From Trichosphaerium sp. ATCC 40318 (lineage: Eukaryota > Discosea > Flabellinia > Trichosidae): a stretch of DNA of 64,000 nucleotides. The stretch spans positions 62,001 to 126,000 of the forward strand of contig JALMLS010000577.1 of NCBI GenBank assembly GCA_038496445.1, written 5' to 3'. The notes beneath the pieces were generated by a model, which did not search any database, was not told the DNA's origin, and saw nothing but the letters and a program-made list of their open reading frames with translations. Shown one piece after another: positions 33,576 to 44,877 of the stretch (the stretch's first letter is position 1; every line of letters begins with the position of its first letter). The translations under genes were made by a program, and so were the position numbers.

Positions 33576-36200
33576 ATGGAAAAAAAAGAAGGCGGGTCAC
33601 CTCAAGGATCCTTCGTGCTAGTGCGCTCGCAATCTTACGCGCCTGTCCAACTAAAAAGAGCATGTACTTTGCGTATCGCTGTCGTTGAGGGATTGGATTT
33701 TGCGTTCCCGCAAAACACGCAGTTCTATGCTAGCATATCAATTCCAATATTGAAGAGAAAGGTTGTTACAACGAGTACGGAACATTATTGTTTTCGATAT
33801 CACGTGGGTCTTGTTTAATTCAGTTTAGCTCTATCTAACACTGATATACCTGTTTGGTACGTATAAAACTGGAAGTAAAACATGAGAAACTAAATAAAAG
33901 AAAACAGGCACCAGCGGTTCCTCATGACGTTTCACTCGCATATAGAGATGACAACGTACCCTCTCCTAGTCAAAATCAAAGAAAAGACGGGTAAATTCAC
34001 AGCTCGAGAGGTAAGACTGTTGATATACACTCCTACTTAGTGCGTAAAAGGTTGCTAGTACTAAATGGGAAGGTTTGAGTCATTTGAAGCACGGCGTTGC
34101 AAAGCACGTGTTTTTATATGAGCGGATCCGCGGTATAGGTATTGACGTTCAATAGGGACTTCTGGATAGATTTTAAAGATAGATCCGAAAGACTACATTT
34201 AAACATGCGATGGACCACAGAAGCGGTCGTCGCGTCTATGAACCCATTTGCTCGGTGCGTCAAACAAAGGCAGTACGTTACTTACCAAGAAATTAGATCT
34301 CTTCCAGATATGCACATTGTTGTGCCTCTCAAGACGTATCACTCAGGTGATACTGTCAGAGGGGTGCTAAATTTTAGTACTACAAGCGCAGTTAAGATTA
34401 GTAAAGGACTCTGCGTAACATTACAAGCATGGGTGCGCTCGTTTACGAAATAAAAAGTACATCACGTGATGAATCCAAATAGGAGTCAGTCAGGTTTACA
34501 TCAGGGCCAGAATCTCAACAACAACGCGGTAAAGCTGTGTTGTATAATAAAACAATGCAACTCATAGATAAAGCCAACATTGCACCCGGCATGTACAGGT
34601 ACAAGCGCAGAGGAATGTCAAAAAAAATTATGTTAAATTTGAATGCTAGCCTTGATTTTTCCATCCAAATACCGACAATGGCTCAATCCTCCTTTTATGT
34701 CAAATCCAAAGGGAAACGAAATGCAAACGCTGCCGTGGTTTGGTACAAAAATATTATATGTCAAGACGATTAAAACCCTAGCAGGAAGCTCATAGCATTT
34801 GTCGATAAATACTCAGAATCTTCCCCTACATGCGCGGGTACTACGCCTGTGTGTTCCTTTAATAGGCTAACAATTCCGCTATCAAGCCGTTGAGATCCAA
34901 GTCTTAAATCTCGTGGATCCTAAAGCCTATGCAAAGAAATACGAGTGCGCCTTTTCTACTACTATTTCTCAAAGCCATTACTTTGGTCTTATTGACGTAC
35001 AGGTACATTGACAAGAAAACACAAGTACGATTTTTGGCAGTAGTTGACAAGGCTGTCATCTTCACAGACGATACTCCAGGTGACTTATGATCTCTGTGGT
35101 TGTAACTGACTTTTCTTAAGCTTTACAATTCCAGTTTGAGTGCTTCAATCCCAAAACTGAACCAGTAAAAATAAATGAGATAAAACTAGTTACCAGAGAG
35201 ATTTACACTGCAAAGAAACCACGTGCTACCAAGAAAAAATTCAGGTACCATCAATACCACGGTCATTTGCACTTAGGCGTTCACTAGGGATACACTTTGC
35301 CGCATTAAAGTGAATCAAACAATAAAAGGATTTGACAGGCACGATTCCTATTCTTTTAAAAGTGACATTTTTGACTTAATCCTTAGCTTCAAGCATGGGT
35401 TTTACCTCGATTTTGCCAAATACAAGGTTAGTTGTTGTCTCTTAAATAATGTCTCTTAACAGACAATAGGACTTATGGCCATCAATGCTCCCTGATAATT
35501 TAGGTATGAAGTCAGTACTGAATTGCATTTTTAACTAAGTATGTTTGTAGAACATGTTTCAAAACGATACTGGATACACATTAAGACGGAAATGCATGGT
35601 ATTTTGATTTTGTTTTTTATTCAGTTCAAGATAAGACTTATCTCCTTGCCAGGCCAAAACATAAAAGTGGCTTTCCCAATGATAGTGGCTGGTCACCCAA
35701 GGTCTAAAGTTTCAGCTTCTTCAGCATCTGATGATGACTCCGAGTCATCCTCATCGACATCCAAGAGCAGCCAACAAGAACAAGTCAAGCTAACAGCTTT
35801 AGAGATGTCGGATTCTGACAGCTTACCAAGTATGGTACCTCTTGATGGCGCCAGCGTTAGCTCACATCAAGTGAACGATGGAGGCGGAGCTCTAAGACGT
35901 TCAAAATTCGATAAACCAGATCCTCAGCACCAAAACGTGTTTGAGTACGATTGCAACATTGTTATGTCTGACATTGTCGACGTGAATCCCTTTACGAAAT
36001 TGTGTAACCCTTGCTACATTTCGTTGTAGATTGTAATAAAATTTCATAATAATGGTTGCATTCACGCGCGTGGTGAAACGCCAATCAAGCTTATTCGTAA
36101 TACGCTGAGTCTTCAACTTTTGAGACAAAACGTCACCAAAGCAGTCTTACGATCTGCAATTGCCAACGCTCAACAAATTTGGCATTCCCTCTATCACTAG
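33576..36200 (+). CDS. Arrestin-like protein with N-terminal C2-like segment
   Basis: ATG at 33576. The first exon encodes RACTLRIAVVEGLDF and a beta-strand pattern resembling a C2 domain. After several introns come MHIVVPLKTYHSGDTVRG, VLNFSTTSAVKISKGL and CVTLQAWVRS, which fit an arrestin N-domain, then LDFSIQIPTMAQSSFYV, KYECAFSTTISQSHYFG, FNPKTEPVKINEIKL and SLPGQNIKVAFPMIVAG, which fit the arrestin C-domain. A Ser/Asp-rich stretch (SSASDDDSESSSSTS) follows, like phosphorylation sites. The frame runs on after an intron ending TTGTAG at 36030 with FHNNGCIHARGETPIKLIR and ends at TAG 36198-36200. Arrestins scaffold receptor internalisation and ubiquitin ligases. Several exon joins in the middle are uncertain. 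A TCACGTGA motif sits in the intron at 34462-34469. Confidence 0.6.
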
Positions 36201-36332
36201 CTTCATGTTCGGCAATTTGCCGAAGGTGACAGACACGTTTTGGTGCGAAATTAAGTTTTGTGTTTGTTCACGTAAAATTATTCTTTCTTACCACACCCTT
36301 GTCTACAACAGCAATTCACGTATTTCTTCCTC

Positions 36333-38868
36333 ATGCTATCCTTATTATCCCAATCAAGTTTATCATCTTCAAACAGTAACCTTTCATTACCTTCAGTTCG
36401 ATCTAGTGACCTATTAAAGGTAAACACAAACGTTTTTACAATTACAGCTTATGATCGTCTACAGATCTCCTGCTCTCTTTCTTCTGCCTTCAAACCTGTC
36501 CCTACACTTTTACCAGTTCAACCAGCAAACTTTCAGACCCAAATTAACAGTTTGGGGAGCGTAACACGTTCAGCTGATGAACCGTAAGCTTTTTTCAAAA
36601 CAATTCGCCAAAACTCATTCATACAGGTTTTATCGCGTAGCTCCTATGCGCTCTGACATCAGCACTAAAATCGCCGAACAAGCCGTTAACGAGTACATTC
36701 GCCTTCATCAGCAGTGTCCCAGTAGACTGCTCTTACGTACTTCAAACGGTGTCCCAAAAAACATCACGGAACCAGCGGGCACTATCGCCGTTAACTGCGC
36801 TTCTAGTACCCGTTCAGATGACTCTGGTCGTTTCCTACCTTCTGTAAACGCGTGTAGGGTTCCTCAGGCCGTGCGTAGCGCTATTTACTTGCTATTTCAT
36901 GTTGTTCTAACCACCCACTTTACAGTCGGTCGACCAACCCCCGCCATCCTTACAGTCATTACCGCCTTGTTTCTCTCCTTTGGCTTGCTCTAAGCCAGCA
37001 CCTACGGCGTGCTGTCCCGGTACAACCAAACCCACTAACACTTCAAGCGCTACGACTACCACTACAGCCTGCGGTAACAGTCTCACTACCAAGTTGTCAG
37101 AAATATCAAGCGCATTTAGCCATGTGTCTATATCTATATCTAATCAAAACTCTGGACGGCGTCGTAATCGCGGAGGGCAAGGATCTGGAGGGTCTAATCG
37201 TGGCATTATTTCTTCATCATCATCCAAGGATATCATGGCTCCGTTTGGTATTTTTAGCGGCTTCTTGCTATTCGCGCTTGGGCAAAAACACCAACAACAA
37301 CAGCAACAAGATCAACAGGTTCAACAAGAGCAGCAGTGGCTTGAAAGATCAGTGGTGTCTCAAAGAATTCTTGCTTTATGCAATGAGTCTACTAAGACTC
37401 TCGATTATGGCGTTTACGTTACTTGGTGCTGGCTTGTATGGTGCTGTTGCTGTCAACCTATTGAAAGGAGACCTTTTGGCATCCCTAGATCAGTTATCCA
37501 GGCGTTCGGCCCCGCGTCGCATTTTGACTTTGAACACGAGTTTGTACATGTCCACCAAGAAGCTGAGTTTGCCGACACTGCCAAGGCCGCACGAGCCGCT
37601 GCAGCAGCAAAGGCCAAGGCGTTTGTACCCGTCGTCGGCTATGACGATGTCTCAAAGCGTCCCATGCCAACCCTCTTCTCCTCCCTGTCCATGTCCATGC
37701 GAGCCTGTTCCATGGCTGCTTGAGATGGATCTCGACATGGACGACGAGATTGGTACAACTGTAGAAGATGACGTCAACAAGGTACAGAGTAAGGCTTTCA
37801 ACCCTAGCTTCGTACACCTTGATTACAATGACGTTACACTACAATCCCCAAATACCAATCAACCTCTTCCAGTATTGTCCAAGAAGCGACAGTGCAACAC
37901 GCTGGTCATCCAGTCGTACGCTACTAAAATTTACCTAGGAGCACTCTTTTTTCTGATAATATTCGTGTTAATGTAGTGATATGACCATCGCCCATCCAAT
38001 GATGCAGACAAGACGCCTTAATAACGCCATTCTTGACTTGAACGTGTCAGGGTCGTTCACACACATTGCAAAGGCCAACAGACGTTGTACACCTCAGGAC
38101 ATTTCGTGGTGTGATGACGCACTCCGTCTTATCTCCTTACCAAATGCAGGAGGGTATGATTGATCCTTTTGTTACCTAGTCGTTCTCACTTTTTTTCTTT
38201 GCCTTAGTAACAGTATTTGGAGTGAAGCAATGTCCCTGGAAGTTCTGTACAGAGCTTTTGATGCCAGACTCGAGAAAACAGAGATGGAAATTCGATGTAC
38301 GTCAAAAGAACTGGCAAGGGCCAAGGGACATGAATCTTATCTTTTTCGTAGACTTTCCTTATGGAAGTAAAATCACGGATTACTCTGTAAGGATCAGTGA
38401 AAAATGTGTTGGTGTGAGTGTAACGCGTGCCATGACATTTGGCCAAAAGTATACACGTTCAGATGCTGAACGATTGCTAAAGAAAAAGCTGTTTGGTGTT
38501 ATCATGTCCTCGCAAAATGGTAAACAAACATTTCTAGAATCCTCCTCATACTAAACAACATATCTAGTAATGCGCGAAGATGGGTGGATCAAACAAGTTC
38601 TCCATGTGTTAACACCAAATCAGTACGTAATCTATTGAATACTGCAGTGCGTCTAACATGGACTGTGTAGAGCAATCGCAGACCTACTCGAACAGGTTTT
38701 TTACACATTCTCTCCTGAGTTAATCTCAAACACCGTACGCTCACACTTTTGTCATTTGGGGCTTTCTTCTCACGCTATGGTTAGGTGCTACTACAAACGG
38801 TGTGTCCCAACATGCCTTGGTTGTTTACTGATCGCAAATCAAAGTACAACCAGATTGGCTGCATTTAA
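36333..38868 (+). CDS. Low-complexity protein with conserved C-terminal domain of unknown function
   Basis: ATG at 36333 starts a Ser/Leu-rich segment. Following exons are Ser/Pro/Thr/Gln-rich (KHQQQQQQDQQVQQEQQW near 37290, an Ala run near 37590). The region 37122-37976 is open in two frames; I follow the one kept by donors near 37420 and 37646 (GYDD|MDLDMDDEIG). A GTACGC donor at 37917 and GTAG acceptor at 37977 then join CNTLVIQS to DMTIAHPMMQTRRLNN, so an apparent TM-like ORF end is intronic. The C-terminal part has FTHIAKANRRCTPQDISWCDD, here in parts FTHIAKANRR and TPQDISWCDD, then YFPYGSKITDYSV, KCVGVSVTRAMTF, LLKKKLFGVI and GWIKQVLHV. I recall this GSKITDYSV...GVSVTRAM block as a conserved eukaryotic family without known function. 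The stop is TAA at 38866-38868. Confidence 0.6.
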
Positions 38869-38999
38869 TTTAGACCCAATTGTTTTTTTCAATAAATCAC
38901 ATCTTTTTTAGTTTCTTACAACCAATTGTAGCTTCTTGGTTGTCTTTGAGATATTGTACACGAGTTTTATTACAAATTATAAGACTACAATGACTGAAA

Positions 39000-39741
39000 C
39001 TATGTGCCTTCTGTAGATTTTTTTTTGTTTCTTGTTCTTTTTGTTTGTCCTGACCGCCTGCGTCCTTTTCCGCGTCCCTTCCCGCGACCTCTACCGCGTC
39101 CTTTACTACGTCCTCTACCTTTACCTTTATTGTCAGCATCAGTTTTAGTGCGTGCACGTGGGTCCGGGAGGCTCTCAACTTCCTTCATAGCCGCTGCCAC
39201 GTGCTCACCGATCATTGCTAGACAATCTCTCTGCTCGTCAACTGTAAAACGTTGATTGCATTGCTCAACAGCCTTGTATTTATCAGGAAAATTCTCAAAA
39301 AATAGAAGCACTTTGGTATTTGTGCAAAACTCAGCCTCTGCATTAACGTACGAGGTGTAGTTCTGATTCTGAAGCTGGTACGCAATTCATGATTTGCAGC
39401 TTCTCTGCTGGTGTAAGCCGCTCATAGTTCTCTTCCAAGTCCTCCACAAATGCGTTCATGCCCTCTTGGCCCTGCTGAACGTACGGTGTTACCGTAGAGA
39501 GTAGTTCGCATACCTTTTGAGCGTAATTTAATATATATGCGCCTATGGAGCGTATGGCGTACCTGATAGATGCATGCACGGTTTTTAGATTCACGAGTTT
39601 GCTTTGGAGGCTTGTACTTTGTTTTTACAGTCTGTAGGTGATGATATACTTCATAATTAGAAATAAACGTAGTGTCCGCTTCTCTAAATTTGTTAAACCG
39701 TTTATAATACAATTAACTCTTTCTGTAACGCACACTTGCAT
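39000..39741 (-). CDS. RNA polymerase III subunit RPC9 (Rpb4/CRCP family) with basic Gly/Arg tail
   Basis: The likely start is ATG at 39739-39741, giving MQV then a GTGCGT donor and EADTTFISNYEVYHHLQ. Next exons give VCELLSTVTPYVQQ, FVEDLEENYERLTPAEKLQ, IMNCVPASESELHL and AVEQCNQRFTVDEQRDCL. NYEV..L, LT.AEKLQ..N..P....EL and E.C..R fit the Rpb4/RPC9 (CGRP-receptor component) fold, which with RPC8 forms the Pol III stalk used in initiation. Length to this point fits the family. A further 60 residues, not in typical RPC9, form a K/R/G repeat (GKGRGRSKGRGRGRGKGRG near 39060-39135). That tail suggests RNA binding. The stop is TAG at 39000-39002. Confidence 0.82.
39055..39135 (-). repeat. GKGRGR-type codon repeat
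   Basis: In-frame short tandem repeat encoding alternating Gly with Lys/Arg in the C-terminal tail of the RPC9-like protein. Imperfect repeats of a 6-base unit are visible on the plus strand as repeated ccgcgtcc/cttccgcg-like strings. Confidence 0.6.
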
Positions 39742-39872
39742 AGCCGTTACAAGACACGCTTCTAATTCAAAAAACAAGTATCACTTAGAGACTTAAGTGA
39801 CATTCAAAGGAACATCACTTTTGTAGTGACACTAACGCGCATAACTACTGCACAACTTCACCAATAGGCATC

Positions 39873-41115
39873 ATGGCGGAAGAAGAAGCATCTATCCCTG
39901 TTCTAGATCTCCCAACCGAAGAAGAACGGAGACATGGCATTGGATTTGGTATGACACGACTTTTTTTGCGCGTGTGAGGCTTTTCTTAATTCTATTACAA
40001 GGCTCTCAGCCAATTCCAGTTTGTTATCAACCAAATGACCGCTTCTTCCCACCAATCCCTCAACCAAATCATATAGACGACTATCTGGCACAAACAGAGC
40101 TGTACCAGCAATCGTACCAACTTTGGTACCACACAGCGCCACTTTGCAACAAAATTAACATCCCTCTAGGACTGAAAATCGAAGCCGCAGACAGAATAGA
40201 ACCGAACGTACAATATATATCCAACCAGTAGGGACATTTGAGGAAGTTGACATTACAAAAATTATTCAGTTTTGCGCCGCCTTTTACCACCCCATCCCAG
40301 TCAAGTGCCTTGATCCCTGTCAAACAGTTGTTAACAGAAAAAAATATACGCTAAGCAAAGGCAGAAGATCGTGGAGTTTAAGATCAAGGAGGTAATTGCA
40401 ACCTAACAATAACCATGGAGAAAAAAAAAAGTTAATCAAGTCATTTAGGTGTCATCCATGGTACACTGATAGGACTCCAGAAGATGCTATACAATTCAAG
40501 GTAGAAGACTATCTTACAATGCTCGTTGAAATAGAAGAGCAAATAAATGATGCATACTGCGTACTCGGTGTGACAATGGGTGATTTGTATGCTGGCGAAA
40601 CTGATACATTTACTGTTGGCATGGCTTTTTGTTCTGTAGGTATTTTCAGCTTTGCACGATACGACCCACTCTTCCATAAGAAGAGAAAAAGACGAACAGC
40701 AAAAGACAACAAACTGCTATTGCAACGGAGCTGCAAAGTGGCTGTACATGAAATTGGACACAACATGGGCATCGCACATTGCGGGTTTAATAGTTGCCTC
40801 ATGCAAGGCTCGTCCCACTTGCCGGAGGATTACGCTCAGCCAATGTTCTTGTGCCCAGTAGATCTTCGTAAAATTTGCACAGTTACAGGCGCTGACCCTG
40901 TAGAACGATACGAAAAACTATTGGCGTATTACAAGTCAAATCGCTTGAAGAAAGAAGCCACGTGGGTACAAAACAGACTAGATTGGATAGCAGCAAATAC
41001 ACCTCTACAATCCAAGAAGCGTACACGAACAGACCGTAACAATGCAAGACGGAATACTAAAAGAACTAAGCGAACATCAATTATTGATCTGACAGGGAGT
41101 GACTCTGACTCATGA
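39873..41115 (+). CDS. Archaemetzincin-family metalloprotease
   Basis: ATG at 39873 (MAEEEASIPVLDLPTEEE). Exons give PIPVCYQPNDRFFPP, IDDYLAQTELYQQSY, FEEVDITKIIQFCAAF and YHPIPVKCLD, and the main exon contains AYCVLGVTMGDLYAGE and FSFARYDP. The zinc site VAVHEIGHNMGIAHC is followed by NSCLMQGSSHLPED. HExxHxxGxxHC-x4-CxM is diagnostic of archaemetzincins (M54). The downstream Cys pair expected as CxxC reads CPVD here (near 40852), so one structural-zinc Cys is missing. The C-terminus is basic (KKRTRTDRNNARR, nuclear-type) and ends SIIDLTGSDSDS, a good SUMO-interaction motif followed by acidic/Ser residues. The stop is TGA at 41113-41115. Substrate unknown; a nuclear SUMO-linked role is inference. 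Confidence 0.87.
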
Positions 41116-41161
41116 GTTGCTGCAAAAATACAAATTAACTTACAAAATAATAAAAACAATG

Positions 41162-41169
41162 TCACGTGA
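41162..41169. promoter_or_regulatory. TCACGTGA palindrome (E-box type)
   Basis: Perfect palindrome 182 bases upstream of the ATG of the SH3/coiled-coil gene and 47 bases after the archaemetzincin stop codon, a plausible promoter position. Confidence 0.45.
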
Positions 41170-41350
41170 TGCAAACTTTTAAAGGAGTTACAGTTACAAA
41201 TCCTAAAGTAAGGAATGCAAGTGGTTACACGTTTTTAAACGTGTTCACTTTATTTTCATGCACATTTCTTTTCAACGCACCTCACAAATCGGCACAAGCG
41301 TTTGGACTTGAGCGGCTTAACCGAATTTCGTCCTTGGCTTCAAACGTAAC

Positions 41351-42629
41351 ATGACAACTCCCCGACGCAATTTATTTCACCGTTACAGAAGCGAGAGGCG
41401 TGTGGAGTCGTCCAAAAGGTTATTGGCACGTATAAAGAGCCGCGAAAGCGAGATCAAAGAATTTATCTCAAACGCCACCGATGAACCTCTCGTTGAAGAG
41501 AAAAGCGAAGAAACAGCCCAACCAAAAGCAGAGTCAAACTTTGGACGCGTTCTGCAGGCTCAAGAAAAAAAAGATGGTAACGAGCTCCAAATGAAAGTGG
41601 TAAGACGCATTTGCTTTACAAAACACAAAAAAAAACTACAATTTACAAGATTTTACCAACGGCCTTCGGAAAAGCGTTAAAGCGTTGTACTCACGTAAAG
41701 TCCGCGTAACGTCCATTCATAGGGCGATTTAGTGATCATTTTAGAAAAAGGAGATGGTTTGTGGAAGGGACAAATCGCCAAAGATACTGGCATGTTCCCT
41801 CCTAATTTTATAGGTACGGTACACCAATAATAAAATTAAAGAGGTTTACAACAGAAAAAAAAAAAACCACCCATCACGTGCTCTTAAAATTAGGTTGCTA
41901 CTGCCCTCACAGCTCTGTAAAATAGAAAAAAAAATAACATATACGACCGCTAGTACTCATTACTTATTTGTTAGAGTTAATCACGGAAGAAGAGGTTCAG
42001 GACTTTATAAACCGAACACAAATACACAATCTATCAAAGGACGAGTTGAAAGCCAAAATGAAGGCACAAAAGGAGGCCCTGGAAGTAGCTGAAAAGGAGC
42101 AAGAAGCATTAAGAGTACGCCCCTATTAACTATAGAATTTATAAAACGTCTCATTATGCCTCCAACTCGTTGCCTGACCAATACGTGCCTGTAGGAAGAA
42201 ATAACCGCTTTAAAAGCAAAACGAAAGGAATTGCGAATGGAATACAGAACTGCGAATCCCGAACTCTCTTGCGATTACTTTGGCGTTGATCCTCTCCTCG
42301 CATTTTTTTATGATGTACAACAAAATTTGGTGTACCTTGAAGATGCCATCACAGTAAACAAAGGCTTGAAGAAGCCCGTGAATGCAGTTGTTGACAAGCT
42401 CTCTGAGTTCTCACAAGAATTACACCGTTTGTCAAAGGAAAAAGCGCTTTCCAAGCATTACGAAGAGGTAGCACCACTTATTCAGGCGTATCAAAACAAG
42501 CTTGTACTTCAACGTACAGACGACAACAATATTGAAAAGACCAAAGAGTTCTACAAGACTATAGCAAAGTTTGTAACTGTCCTCGAACGCATTGTAGACC
42601 CACAAAAACGTAGGAAGAAACGACGGTAG
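41351..42629 (+). CDS. SH3-like / coiled-coil protein
   Basis: ATG at 41351 (MTTPRRNLFHRYRSERR). The first exon is charged and helical. A later exon (41722-41812) encodes GDLVIILEKGDGLWKG and DTGMFPPNFI, the second half of an SH3 domain (..W.G......G.FP.N.I). The usual ALYDY/RT-loop half is not obvious upstream: a near candidate (SVKALYS) is in another frame and the join could not be settled. Next exons form a coiled coil (VQDFINRTQIHN, LKAKMKAQKEALEVAEKE), then a helical domain (DYFGVDPLLAFFYDVQQNLV, EFSQELHRLSKEKAL) ending in RRKKRR-stop at 42629. It is probably a cytoskeletal or endocytic adaptor. A TCACGTGA palindrome at 41162-41169 lies upstream and may be a regulatory site. Confidence 0.62.
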
Positions 42630-43024
42630 AGCATCTAACACCTCACATCATCTTTCATTTTACCGCAGTGGCCCATGTACGCAGTGGAATGGTCATAAAT
42701 TATAACAAACACGAGAAAGTCATTGTAGACAAAAAAAACAAAAAAAAAACATAAAACGATTTAGTAGCATACCAATACCGTCATTAGCTTTGTACCCAAG
42801 TGCGCGACTGTCAAAACTTTTTATCACGTGATACTTACCAAAAACAAAAAAAAGCAGGCCAAGGGAAAAAAAAAAACACTAAGCTCGCGTATCTAGATAT
42901 AATACCTTTTTTTTGTACATTTTTTGCAATATTATTAGGATTTTGTTTACACATTTTTGTTACTGTTTTACATTGTCGAACTAATCATCATCTTTGGTTA
43001 TACGATGCCAAGTTCATTCATAAA
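42630..43024. other. Convergent intergenic region
   Basis: Spacer between the 3' ends of a plus-strand SH3 gene and a minus-strand TPR gene. It contains A-rich runs and a perfect TCACGTGA at 42824-42831. I see no gene. Confidence 0.4.
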
Positions 43025-44628
43025 CTAGGTAAGCATAAACTGCGACTCTTCGGCTAGGTCTGTCTTGATGTGCACTTGCAGGAGTTTGGCCGTTTCAATA
43101 TCTTGTATCACGTCTCCCGGGAGCACGCTCAGTTTAGCCTTAGAGAAGGCTTTAGGGTTCTTGAGTATTTGTAGGATTATTTTATTCTTGAGGCTGGGTT
43201 CTTTGGCAGTCATGGATGTCAATTGGTTCAACGCCCACTTGGCTGGTTCGTGAAGCTCATCAACAGCTGTAGCACGTTCGAAGCACTCTTTAGCAAGTTG
43301 ATACCAACCATAGTCGACAAGTATGGCTCCCTATTGCGCAAATAATAGTGAGAAAGAATGGATTGTTACCCACAGAATGGAGAAAAAAAAACTCAAAAAA
43401 AACCAAGGGAACAACCTACCCGATTGTACCAACCGTTGGGATAACTCGTATTTAGCTTCAATGCTCTCATTATGTTTTGCATGCCAACACGGAGCTGTCC
43501 TATACGACATTGTGCAAGTCCTGGAGGTGGTTTTAAAGTCAGCCCAAAAAAAGGATATGCACTGTATTTAGAACACGCACCAAGATGGGTAAGGGGATTC
43601 GCCACTGGATTCAATCGATATGCTTGAGTTAAACATGCTATGGCCTCTTCGTAACGACCCAAAAAGTTTAGACAAGCTCCCTTATTATTGAGTGACGAAA
43701 AACACTCTGGTTTTATCTCCTACGCACAGAAATATAAGAGAACAATATTTCGGGGTTGTCCGATAAAGTTGTAAAAAAAATGGTCACAAAAAAAAAAAAA
43801 ATAGAAATGTAAGAAGCGATTGACGATGTTTAAAACGCACCAAAGCCCGATTGTAGCACCGCAAAGCTTCCTCGTGCTTGTAGCATTTATCATACGAGAA
43901 CCCCTTGTTGCAGAGCGCCTGAGGTAGTTGTTAGTATGTCACCAGTATTGATCAGTGTGATGGTTTTATTTCGAAGGAGAAAGGTTTGAGCGTTTAAAAT
44001 TTACCTTGGCATCCATCGGATTCAGCGTTAACGACCTGGCGTAGCATTCAACTGCCAATTCATGGAGACCAACCCTATCCAATACCCAAGCTAAGGTCGT
44101 TGTTATGTCAAAACCAAATTGGAACAAAACACCTTTTTGTTTCAAATACAACGTCTTTTTTTTTGTGTTGGTTGTGCCGTTATAAACGTACCTTTGGCGT
44201 TAAAAGCGCTCACGAGTTCCGGATTCAATTCTATGACTTTATCAAAACAATAAATAGTATCGTCTAGGCTACACCCAGGTATTTTAGACAACGTGTGGCC
44301 CTTCCACAACCTAATTACTGTTTTAACAAAAATAGGTCCTCTCACCGTTAAAACGTTGAAAAAGAGCAATCAATGTACCAAAGCACGCATTTCAAATTGT
44401 CATTTATGCCGTGTAACAACGCCAACGAAAATTCTTTTGCAGCTTTGTGGAATTGCTTGGCGTTGTACGCCTGTTTACCATTCCTACCGTGGGGGTTACG
44501 TTGAGGTACAATTTGATTATTGTTAAAGCGTTAACTTGACATTTGCCGGTTTAACGCGCATACAATTGCTCAACGTACTCGAAATGGCGTGCTACTTCTT
44601 CTTCTTCGTCCAGCGTGACTCCGTTCAT
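43025..44628 (-). CDS. TPR-repeat protein
   Basis: ATG at 44626-44628 (MNGVTLDEEEEVARHFEYVEQL). A GTATGC donor joins to NGKQAYNAKQFHKAAKEFSLALL, then exons with DTIYCFDKVIELNPELVSAFNAKG, HELAVECYARSLTLNPMDAKA, EEALRCYNRALEIKPEC, YEEAIACLTQAYRLNP, NIMRALKLNTSYPNGWYN and YQLAKECFERATAV (each read in parts). At least seven TPR units are visible, with the A..CY..AL.LNP consensus. A helical C-terminal part (LKNKIILQILKNPKAFSK) follows and the stop is at 43025-43027. TPR arrays bind partner proteins. No catalytic domain is seen, so the pathway cannot be named. Confidence 0.75.
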
Positions 44629-44877
44629 CGGTTTTTGGTTTGTTAGCAAAATGGAGTAAATGTTGTTTTGGGTTCTTTTTTTTTTTGTTTTCAGAAGTCG
44701 TTGAAAAAAAACGGCCTTATTGCCGTTAAGCCAAAACACCTAATACGCGCACATACTACAACCCATTATAGTGTTTCAGAATAATTTACGTTGCAACAAG
44801 TTCTAAGGGAATTTTAAAAATATAAACATCTAATTGGCTGTGTGATAACCAGACAGGGATGACGGTGTGCTAAATTG

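Noticed and set aside
37122-37976. A 285-codon ORF ending in a hydrophobic segment, overlapping another long ORF: apparent dual-coding gene with a C-terminal membrane anchor.
   Set aside because: The hydrophobic end (IYLGALFFLIIFVLM) lies exactly between a GTACGC donor (37917) and a GTAG acceptor (37977); splicing it out joins two exons in frame. The other half is explained by introns near 37420 and 37646.
39422-39712. RPC9 start at 39712.
   Set aside because: That codon is TTG, not ATG. An ATG at 39741 with a GTGCGT intron gives a sound N-terminus.
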